Shown here: piece by piece, positions 27,263 to 32,458 of the stretch
How the letters are laid out: each line of letters opens with the position of its first letter
How positions within the stretch are numbered: the first letter of the stretch is position 1
Source: a virus
Reading direction: 5' to 3' (one strand)
IMG/VR virus record: IMGVR_UViG_3300032053_004743
Coordinates: 1-32,458 of that record
DNA length: 32,458 nt
Made by a program: the position numbers and the translations under genes
The notes under the pieces: model-generated
Told to the model about the DNA's origin: nothing
Seen by the model: the letters and a program-made list of their open reading frames with translations, nothing else
Databases searched by the model: none

Positions 27263-29056
27263 CTATTCAGCTGGTTGCTTGGATAAAATCTTTGCTTTTT
27301 CATGCATGTCTATTTCTAATTTATCTATCTTTGGATTCCACTCATGTATTTTACCATCATCTGTACGGACCATAATAGTTTTAGACGGTGTAACTTCTTG
27401 AATTACACCTGTTACTGCCTGTGATCTACCTGGTCTACCAACATCAGGCATGTCTTCTTTAGGATCCGCGTTTCGTACTCTATCACCAACACCCACCCAG
27501 AATTGCTTACCTTTACCCTGTCTGGCCCTAAATGCATCCCAAACTTGAACTCTCTCCCGGATTTTTTGTTTCTCAACCGGGCGACGAGGTTCATCAGGCT
27601 CACCAATTCCCTCTAATGAGAGGTGTTCTGGTTCTTGAAATGGAGTTTTAACTAATGGTGCCGGTGTCCTCTTAGCAACCTCTAATTCAGACTCCTCTAC
27701 ACCCTCGGGTTCAAGACCCTCTAGTGAAAGGTGATCAGGTTCTTCTCCCTCTTCCTCTTCTTCTTCATCTATTTCTTCATACTTTTTCAGTGTTTGTTCT
27801 TCAGGCTCTTCTTGTTTAATTTCTTCTTCATCTTCAAATGGAGCCTCAACAGTTTGTCCTTCTTGATACTCAGTAACATCGTCAGAAAACAGGTCGCCTT
27901 CGACTCTCCTAGCACGTTCATCTACACTTAAACCTGCAACTTGTTCAACTACATACTTAGCAAGTTGTGGCTTGGATTTAACAAGCATCACAAATTCAGC
28001 AGGATACTTCAAATATGCTGTAACTAAGAAATCTACTGAATCACCAATAGTCTCAAATTCACTAAACTTCTTGACAAGAAGTTCAAAAACCTTCATATCA
28101 ACTTCGGGTTCTTCAACTTCTTCAACTGGTTCTTCAGTTATTTGTTGCGTCCAACCAAGTTCAGGACTCTCAGCATATGCTGGGACAGTTGATACTTCTG
28201 ATTCTTCAGTAGTTGGGGCTCGTTTCCTAACAGGTTCATATAAACCACTAAGTTCTGTTTCGCCTGCTGGCTCAATTTTCTCTATCATTTCACTAAATGA
28301 TGGCTCGGCTTCTGATTTATCTAGTTCTGGCTCTGAGATTGGTAGTGGGAAAATATCCTTATAAAGAGACTGCCATTGTTCTGGAGTAGTTTTAGCTAGC
28401 TCTTCATAGAGTGTTTTAAATTTATAAAGCTCATATTTATTCTTTTGATCTTCTCGTTTAGGCCATAGATCTTGGGTTATATGATCTTCAATAGCCTCAA
28501 GAGCTATATTCTTTGCATCTTCAACAGAGTGCATCTTGCCAATCCTGGCCGGTAACAATTTATTCTTAAGCCATGCCAGATTTTGTTCCCAAGAAATAGC
28601 AAGTTTTCTGTTAGCTGTAACTACTACAACAACTGATTCTGGCTCTTCTCGCGGCTCAATCATTCGCATTAAATCAGACATATGCTCATGTTCTTCAGAT
28701 AAAATATCACCAATATCATTTTGAAGACCATGGATACCAATCGAAAGTTCCATAGCCTCATGGTATAAATTAGCACCATCTATTTCAGATTGAAGTAGCC
28801 ACTTAATTGATTTATTTAAATCACCTTCGAATTGCTCAACTGGTGGAACACTGGTTGGTGGGATACCACCAAGATCAGTAACCCAACGAATAATTAGTCT
28901 AGCATGCTCAAGTTCATTGGCCGCATGTTCACTAAAATGTTCCTCAACAGTATCTGTATGCGGACCATAATGCAAAGCAGAAAGAAATGTGTAACGCATC
29001 CACTGTGCGTGCTCTGCTTGTATTATATTACAGAGTAGTTCAGTTAAATTACTCAT
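27263..29056 (-). CDS. Bacterioferritin-like di-iron domain fused to long acidic tail and SH3-like end
   Basis: A 597-residue protein using the ATG at 29056 (TGATG overlap with the upstream stop; a GTG one codon earlier is less likely). Residues 1-135 form a four-helix ferritin-like bundle with a full set of di-iron ligands: E15, E48 and H51 (ELEH), E91, E122 and H125 (EHEH). The spacing closely follows E. coli bacterioferritin (E18, E51, H54, E94, E127, H130), but the residue equivalent to the haem-binding Met52 is Leu, so haem binding is not expected. A second helical part (about 150-215) and an extremely Glu-rich linker (about 220-500) follow, and an SH3-like beta domain (about 505-580, WVGVGDRVRNADPKED) ends the chain. 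Iron oxidation or peroxide protection is the family role; here it is untested. Confidence 0.8.
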   Translation of the reverse strand: MSNLTELLCNIIQAEHAQWMRYTFLSALHYGPHTDTVEEHFSEHAANELEHARLIIRWVTDLGGIPPTSVPPVEQFEGDLNKSIKWLLQSEIDGANLYHEAMELSIGIHGLQNDIGDILSEEHEHMSDLMRMIEPREEPESVVVVVTANRKLAISWEQNLAWLKNKLLPARIGKMHSVEDAKNIALEAIEDHITQDLWPKREDQKNKYELYKFKTLYEELAKTTPEQWQSLYKDIFPLPISEPELDKSEAEPSFSEMIEKIEPAGETELSGLYEPVRKRAPTTEESEVSTVPAYAESPELGWTQQITEEPVEEVEEPEVDMKVFELLVKKFSEFETIGDSVDFLVTAYLKYPAEFVMLVKSKPQLAKYVVEQVAGLSVDERARRVEGDLFSDDVTEYQEGQTVEAPFEDEEEIKQEEPEEQTLKKYEEIDEEEEEEGEEPDHLSLEGLEPEGVEESELEVAKRTPAPLVKTPFQEPEHLSLEGIGEPDEPRRPVEKQKIRERVQVWDAFRARQGKGKQFWVGVGDRVRNADPKEDMPDVGRPGRSQAVTGVIQEVTPSKTIMVRTDDGKIHEWNPKIDKLEIDMHEKAKILSKQPAE

Positions 29057-29358
29057 CACTCTTTATCCATAAACATCTTATGCACAGCTGATGCAGTTAC
29101 CAAATATGCTATTTTCTTGTAGGCATTTTGTCCTACAAAATCAACAATCTCATTACGCGAAACACATTTAGCAGCTCGTCGATCTTCCGGATCGATCTTG
29201 TCTTCTAAACCTTGGTTAAATGAAGAAATGGCCTGAGTAAGTAACATGGCCCAAATTTCATCTTTATGTTTTGGATCTCTGTTGTATGACTGTGCAATTT
29301 TTGATTGATTAAAATTGTTAAAATACCAACTAACTACTTGATTTCTTAAATTTGACAT
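29056..29358 (-). CDS. Small helical protein, first gene of the leftward block
   Basis: A 100-residue protein, mostly helical, with no recognised family. It starts MSNLRNQVVSWYFNNFNQSK and ends in KKIAYLVTASAVHKMF. It is the promoter-proximal gene of the leftward structural block, and its stop overlaps the ferritin-like start (TGATG). A ribosome site (TAGGAT) lies about 7 bases before the ATG. The gap to the divergent plus-strand gene (29359-29468) should hold the block's promoter, but I could not pick out a convincing minus-strand -10/-35 pair. Confidence 0.6.
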   Translation of the reverse strand: MSNLRNQVVSWYFNNFNQSKIAQSYNRDPKHKDEIWAMLLTQAISSFNQGLEDKIDPEDRRAAKCVSRNEIVDFVGQNAYKKIAYLVTASAVHKMFMDKE

Positions 29359-29429
29359 TTATATCCTACAGTCAAGAAATTACAGTACATTCAATAGTAA
29401 AAATTGTACAGGCCCCTAGCAATGATTAC

Positions 29430-29446
29430 TTGGCCCGCTCTTTGCA
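29430..29446 (+). promoter_or_regulatory. Possible sigma-54-type promoter
   Basis: TTGGCCCGCTCTTTGCA has the GG-N10-GC arrangement of -24/-12 promoters and differs from YTGGCACGRNNNTTGCW at two positions. Predicted transcription would begin near 29457, just ahead of the AGAGG ribosome site and the ATG at 29469. An overlapping TATAGT at 29448-29453 could instead act as a sigma-70 -10 box, but its -35 (ATTACT) is poor. Confidence 0.4.
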
Positions 29447-29468
29447 CTATAGTAAAATAGAGGTACAC

Positions 29469-29642
29469 ATGTACAAGAAATTATGCATATTGTGTGATCA
29501 AATAGTCAGACGACCACTTGACCATCCACACTGCATTGGTTCAAGATGTGGAGATTTGTACATCAGAGAGGCCAAACGAAAACCGCTGCCCACAGAAATA
29601 ACTCAAGAAATTGATATACAAAAACTAGGTCTATTAAGATAA
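29469..29642 (+). CDS. Small Cys/His-rich protein
   Basis: A 57-residue protein; the ATG at 29469 follows AGAGG by 5 bases, so it is preferred over the longer frame from 29352, which lacks a ribosome site and would overlap the opposite gene. Residues CILC (6-9), then HPHCIG and RC, give four Cys and two His, which looks like a small zinc-binding knuckle. It is divergent from the leftward structural block and its stop directly abuts the stop of the LexA-like gene. No known function; small zinc proteins next to regulators are common in phage control regions. Confidence 0.55.
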   Translation: MYKKLCILCDQIVRRPLDHPHCIGSRCGDLYIREAKRKPLPTEITQEIDIQKLGLLR

Positions 29643-30002
29643 CTATTCAATTTTAATATTCAACTTAGACAAAAGTTCTACTGCTGTGTTAATAGGAAGA
29701 TTATGCCCTCTTGTTTTTAGGTCAGCAATTGCTTTAGAAAATAGGGCAGAGTCAATAATGTGATAACCCATGATTTTATCAACTAATTGTATTGTTCTAG
29801 CGTACGCCCTACCATTTGAATGTGCATGCGTAATATACCCTTTACTCTCAAGTTTTCGTAAATGCGCTACAGCTGAGTTATTTGATTGATATCCAAAATT
29901 GTCTTGAATTTCACGAATTGTTGGTGGATAATTATGATCCCTAAGAAATTCTACAATAAAACCATAAATTCTTTGTTGCCCTTCTGAAAGTTCAGCTCTC
30001 AT
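29643..30002 (-). CDS. LexA-type winged-helix regulator without protease domain
   Basis: A 119-residue protein. Residues 1-72 match the LexA N-terminal DNA-binding domain: LSEGQQRIYGFIVEFLRDHN, YPPTIREIQDNFGYQS (the PPT..EI..GF.S signature) and VAHLRKLESKGYI. The remaining 45 residues are helical and lack the S24 self-cleavage domain, so it cannot respond to RecA by autoproteolysis as LexA does. The start at 30002 is chosen because AAAGGAG lies 5 bases upstream; the longer frame to 30044 would begin inside the promoter. A dyad within its own promoter (30027-30039) suggests autoregulation. Probable role: repressor or timing switch for the divergent neighbouring genes. Confidence 0.82.
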   Translation of the reverse strand: MRAELSEGQQRIYGFIVEFLRDHNYPPTIREIQDNFGYQSNNSAVAHLRKLESKGYITHAHSNGRAYARTIQLVDKIMGYHIIDSALFSKAIADLKTRGHNLPINTAVELLSKLNIKIE

Positions 30003-30019
30003 GTTTACTCCTTTGGCAT

Positions 30020-30048
30020 ATAATAACATACAATGTATGCTCACACAA
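30020..30048 (-). promoter_or_regulatory. Promoter of the LexA-like gene with operator dyad in the spacer
   Basis: On the minus strand, a -35-like TTGTGT (30048-30043) and a -10 TATTAT (30025-30020) are separated by exactly 17 bases. The spacer contains CATACATTGTATG (30027-30039), a perfect 13-bp dyad with 6-bp arms around one base. A repressor bound there would cover the polymerase site. The -35 is only a partial match to TTGACA. Confidence 0.55.
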
Positions 30049-30095
30049 TTTATTTTTATAAATTCTAAAAATTAAAGATTGGGGAATATTAAAGC

Positions 30096-30278
30096 ATGGA
30101 AAATAATAATATTTACTTCTTTCAGAAACAGACAAAGGACAAGAAAATAGAAAAATGTGAGTGGTCAAAACAACTTAAAATTTATATCCATCGGTATGAT
30201 TCCGGAGCTAAAATTTGCAGATGTGGTAAAGACAAAGTACGAATAGAAATAAAAACCGGTGGATGGCGGAGTAAATAA
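30096..30278 (+). CDS. Small basic protein, first of a coupled plus-strand trio
   Basis: A 60-residue, Lys-rich protein with KCEW and ICRCGKDK, so three cysteines and one His (YIHRY) could form a metal site. The upstream ribosome site is weak (GGGG about 10 bases away). Its TAA overlaps the ATG of the transglycosylase gene (TAATG), so the two are probably translated together. I do not recognise a family. An accessory to lysis or regulation is possible from position only. Confidence 0.5.
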   Translation: MENNNIYFFQKQTKDKKIEKCEWSKQLKIYIHRYDSGAKICRCGKDKVRIEIKTGGWRSK

Positions 30279-30931
30279 TGGAAAATAGTAAAAAATACAA
30301 ACCGCAAATCTTGCGGAATTTACCGGCATGTTTGATAGGAATGATACTAATTTGTGATACGTGGGGATTTACACCGACATACGCAGAAACCGAAAAGCTA
30401 GATGTAGTCTCAGAAACGGAAGACGTTCAAAAAGCTCTGAAAGAATTAGAAGAAATTAGTCTAATTCAATATAAAATATCTTCTATTAGAAAGAAAATTG
30501 ATATAACACTGTCTTATGATATCGCAGATGCAGTATATAAACATAGTAGAGCAAATAATAAAGACATTGACATGGTTTTGGCCATAATCGCTGTTGAATC
30601 ATATTTTAATCCTAGAGCAAAATCACCGGCAAATGCTAGGGGCCTAATGCAGATTATGCCTCTATGGACAAAAGAATTTGGGATAGAATTAAAAGATCTA
30701 TATGATGTAGATACAAATATTAAATATGGTATCAAAATATTAATAACCTATGAAAAAATGTATCAAAAATATGATATGGTATTAACTGCCTATAACAAAG
30801 GACCTCTACAAATTAGAAAAGATATTAGGGAAGGAAAAGATCCTAGAACTGGATATTCAGCAGCGATTATTAAGACATACAATAGACTAAAGAAAATTCA
30901 ATTTGAAAAGGTGTACTTAGCCTCAAATTAA
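30278..30931 (+). CDS. Secreted lytic transglycosylase (SLT family)
   Basis: A 217-residue protein. Residues 1-36 form a signal peptide: basic start, hydrophobic core LPACLIGMILICDTWGF, and a probable cleavage site after TYA. A helical linker follows, then an SLT/goose-lysozyme-like domain at about 82-205 with catalytic E107 in AIIAVESYFNPRAKSP, the GLMQIMP motif at 122-128 and AYNKGP near 170. The enzyme cleaves the MurNAc-GlcNAc bond of peptidoglycan with formation of 1,6-anhydro ends. Because it has an export signal and lies away from the structural block, host lysis or wall remodelling during release is more likely than a virion tail function. It is translationally coupled on both sides. 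Confidence 0.88.
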   Translation: MENSKKYKPQILRNLPACLIGMILICDTWGFTPTYAETEKLDVVSETEDVQKALKELEEISLIQYKISSIRKKIDITLSYDIADAVYKHSRANNKDIDMVLAIIAVESYFNPRAKSPANARGLMQIMPLWTKEFGIELKDLYDVDTNIKYGIKILITYEKMYQKYDMVLTAYNKGPLQIRKDIREGKDPRTGYSAAIIKTYNRLKKIQFEKVYLASN

Positions 30932-31119
30932 TGTGTGAGGCACTCATATACCTAATTTCTACCACACCATTTAGAAAAATTAAAATTGGTGAACGATTTA
31001 GAGTGCCTAAAGACCCGAATGTTTATATTAAAACTGGTGAATGTACTGGAATAACCACACCCGATGACGGTTTTACAATTATTTGTGGTAGTACCGTGCG
31101 TGTTTATCGTTGGCCATGA
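30931..31119 (+). CDS. Small beta-rich protein downstream of the transglycosylase
   Basis: A 62-residue protein whose ATG overlaps the preceding TAA (TAATG). Sequence such as KIKIGERFRVPKDPNVYIKT resembles short phage proteins of unknown role with a small beta-barrel look; no enzyme motif is visible. Its last 16 bases overlap the 3' end of the opposing gene at 31104, so the two transcription units converge with no room for a separate terminator. Confidence 0.5.
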   Translation: MCEALIYLISTTPFRKIKIGERFRVPKDPNVYIKTGECTGITTPDDGFTIICGSTVRVYRWP

Positions 31120-31325
31120 TTAGGGTCAATACGGACATCTTTATTATTTAAATTAATTCTTTCAAAATTTTTATCTGGTTCATCATTCATTGGGTCTTTA
31201 GCCACCCACATAGCAGAACATTCCGCGCAAATTAAATAATATCCACCACTACCGAAAAATAAAGTTTTATGCCTACACCTAGATTTAATTAGAATTTCAG
31301 AAGTAAAGTCTTCAACCTGTGGCAT
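31104..31325 (-). CDS. Small Cys/His protein, unknown
   Basis: A 73-residue protein with a probable zinc site: RCRH (C17, H19) and CAEC (C33, C36) separated by LFFGSGGYYLI, an arrangement seen in small treble-clef or ribbon proteins. The C-terminal 35 residues are charged and look disordered. It is the last gene of the right-hand leftward group and converges with the plus-strand trio. No function can be assigned. Confidence 0.55.
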   Translation of the reverse strand: MPQVEDFTSEILIKSRCRHKTLFFGSGGYYLICAECSAMWVAKDPMNDEPDKNFERINLNNKDVRIDPNHGQR

Positions 31326-31352
31326 AAAGAATAATCAACCACAGATTTCTGG

Positions 31353-31613
31353 CTAGATAGTATCAAATGCTCTAACAGTTTTTCGATTGTTTGCCTTGGC
31401 TCGCATACCAGATCGTCTAACACTTTCAATTACAAATTCGTTGAAAGCCTCATAATAATCACCTGATACTAATAATCCCATTCCATTTAAGAGTTCCTTA
31501 ATTCGAGTATTCATCACTATTTGTGTTTTATCTGTTGGTTCAGAAATCTTGGTAACTTCAATCACATTAGTGGCTTCTACAACCTTAGTAACTTCAGTGT
31601 TTTCTTCTACCAT
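31353..31613 (-). CDS. Histone-fold protein (phage/bacterial-type single histone)
   Basis: An 86-residue protein. Residues 1-33 form a Thr/Val/Glu-rich tail. Residues 34-86 fit a histone fold: helix 1 (MNTRIKELLNGMGLLVS), loop 1 (SGDYY), long helix 2 (EAFNEFVIESVRRSG into MRAKANNR), loop 2 (RKTVRAFD), then the chain stops with almost no helix 3. The stretch RAKANNRKTVRAFD is very close to the signature of bacterial histones of the Bdellovibrio Bd0055 type, which also end shortly after loop 2. Such proteins dimerise and bind DNA. A good ribosome site (AGGAGA) lies 6 bases upstream. Possible roles are phage DNA compaction or host chromatin take-over; neither is shown. The fold call is from pattern recognition only. 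Confidence 0.7.
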   Translation of the reverse strand: MVEENTEVTKVVEATNVIEVTKISEPTDKTQIVMNTRIKELLNGMGLLVSGDYYEAFNEFVIESVRRSGMRAKANNRKTVRAFDTI

Positions 31614-31622
31614 AGTATTCTC

Positions 31623-32015
31623 CTATTCAGATGGCGCATCTAAGGGTTTACCTGTTTGATTAACTAACATCTGTATCGTATCAAAACTTAACATCTTTTT
31701 GGTTAGCCTACATTTACCTCTAGTACAACTAAATCCACCACGACATTCTGTATCATTTGAACATTCATTAACCACACGTTCATCACTTGATAATACAATT
31801 GGTGACATAACCTTTTCATTGAAGAAAACTGGTGGTTCAATATCAAGCTTCTTCTCAATCTTAATCAATCTGTAATTAATCATCGCAAACATACTACGCA
31901 TCATATTTTCATTATATTGTGTTTTTACATAAAACTGCCAAAAACCCAATAATGCTGTTGATATTGCAGTAACCAAAGCAGCAATACCTACATAATGCGG
32001 AGTTCTACTAGCCAT
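31623..32015 (-). CDS. Membrane-anchored protein with C-terminal Cys cluster
   Basis: A 130-residue protein. Residues 8-30 form a single membrane helix (YVGIAALVTAISTALLGFWQ). It is followed by a helical stretch (MFAMINYRLIKIEKKLDI) and a C-terminal part with four cysteines in CSNDTECRGGFSCTRGKC, a spacing typical of small disulfide-bonded modules and therefore suggesting exposure outside the cytoplasm. A ribosome site (AAGGGTGA) lies 4 bases before the ATG, overlapping the methyltransferase stop. It could be a spanin-like or superinfection-related membrane protein, but no family is recognised. Confidence 0.6.
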   Translation of the reverse strand: MASRTPHYVGIAALVTAISTALLGFWQFYVKTQYNENMMRSMFAMINYRLIKIEKKLDIEPPVFFNEKVMSPIVLSSDERVVNECSNDTECRGGFSCTRGKCRLTKKMLSFDTIQMLVNQTGKPLDAPSE

Positions 32016-32018
32016 AAA

Positions 32019-32458
32019 TCACCCTTCTATAGAAGTATCAACATTATCAGATTTAATAGTATCATCACAATCCAGCTGGTTACCATAGCTTATCCATCCA
32101 GGACGTGATTGGCGAGCGAAAAATTCAACTCTGGGTCCTGGTGAAATCGTTTCAATTAATTTATATGATTCTTCCGGTTTTTTGCTATGTTTAGTCGTGG
32201 AAATTGCTTTATCACCAATCCAGGTAGATATATTTTTAATTTCCGGCAGCATAACACCAATGGTCCCAAACAATAAAATCTCATGTTTACCACGTAGATA
32301 TCTACCCATCCCAAAATTGGTCTTAGTCCAAACAGCGTTAGTGATATATCTAAATCCAAGTTCCTCCATTAATTTTAAACCCATGGGTAGATGATTATTA
32401 GTAGCCCACATCCACATATGACAACCAGAAAGGTCTGGTAGAAAATATCCAGAGTTAC
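32019..32458 (-). CDS. MT-A70-type adenine methyltransferase (5' end cut by window)
   Basis: The frame is open to the right edge, so the upstream part (expected to hold the DPPW motif) is missing. What remains has the C-terminal hallmarks of MT-A70-like N6-adenine methyltransferases: HMWMWATNNHLPMGLKLM followed by ELGF, then NAVWTKTNFGMGRYLRGKHE, an HSKKPEESYKLIE stretch, then a FFARQSRPGW stretch. These enzymes transfer a methyl group from S-adenosylmethionine to adenine in DNA, or in RNA in eukaryotic relatives. A phage copy probably modifies its own DNA against restriction. The ATG at 32417 is internal to the motif region, so it is not the real start. Confidence 0.85.
   Translation of the reverse strand, partial: NSGYFLPDLSGCHMWMWATNNHLPMGLKLMEELGFRYITNAVWTKTNFGMGRYLRGKHEILLFGTIGVMLPEIKNISTWIGDKAISTTKHSKKPEESYKLIETISPGPRVEFFARQSRPGWISYGNQLDCDDTIKSDNVDTSIEG

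Noticed and set aside
28900-28912. Haem-binding bacterioferritin
   Set aside because: The residue between the Glu and His of the first ExxH that would be the haem-ligand Met is Leu.
29352-29468. Longer start for the small plus-strand Cys/His gene
   Set aside because: It has no ribosome site, would cover the intergenic control region and the start of the opposite gene; AGAGG supports 29469.
29630-29660. Terminator between convergent genes
   Set aside because: The two stop codons abut and I see no GC-rich hairpin with a T-run here.
29643-30002. Full LexA repressor with SOS response
   Set aside because: Only the DNA-binding half is present; the serine-lysine protease domain is missing.
30300-30390. 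Lipoprotein signal on the lytic transglycosylase
   Set aside because: The residues before the cysteine (ILIC) do not fit a lipobox; an ordinary cleavage site after TYA is better.
1-32458. tRNA or other RNA genes
   Set aside because: I saw no clear cloverleaf or T-loop signature, and coding density leaves no gap above about 110 bases.

Overview
This window is part of a tailed double-stranded DNA phage (Caudoviricetes) genome, probably a large one. The best anchors are a portal protein and a large terminase subunit, each interrupted by a LAGLIDADG intein. They lie in a tightly packed leftward gene block of about 29 kb (29358 down to base 1) whose gaps never exceed 65 bases, and many genes overlap by TAATG or TGATG. 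Base composition is AT-rich. The host cannot be fixed. A secreted lytic transglycosylase and a possible sigma-54-type promoter would fit a Gram-negative host, but this is inference. I recognise no major capsid, tail sheath or replication genes, so those modules probably lie outside the window.

Layout from left to right, all on the minus strand up to 29358: a truncated collagen-like fibre gene (1-2471) with about 229 Gly-X-Y triplets; the portal with intein (2509-6042); a small zinc-ribbon protein; a 1097-residue multi-enzyme protein (6390-9683) joining a HAD phosphatase, an inorganic-pyrophosphatase-like domain, a 2H phosphoesterase and a gamma-glutamylcyclotransferase-like domain; TerL with its intein inside the Walker A loop (9726-13505); and a run of large unrecognised, probably virion-associated proteins (13515-26511) that carry zinc ribbons, SH3-like modules and a DUF192 domain. 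Transcriptionally upstream of these are a small J-domain protein, a short paralogue of a segment of the 1561-residue protein, and a bacterioferritin-like di-iron domain fused to a long acidic tail.

From 29359 to 31119 the organisation changes. A control-type region holds small plus-strand genes, a minus-strand LexA-type winged-helix regulator without a protease domain (29643-30002) whose promoter spacer contains a perfect 13-bp dyad, and a coupled plus-strand trio that includes a signal-peptide lytic transglycosylase. From 31104 to the right edge the genes are again leftward: a zinc-binding-like small protein, a histone-fold protein, a membrane-anchored protein with a cysteine cluster, and a truncated MT-A70-type adenine methyltransferase.

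Working model (inference): the left block makes the DNA-packaging motor, portal, fibre and a set of very large proteins carrying enzyme or stress domains that may be packaged and delivered into the host, or may help assembly. The right block holds regulation, lysis and DNA-associated functions. Starts that I moved from the longest reading frame on ribosome-site evidence are those at 26511, 29056, 29469 and 30002.
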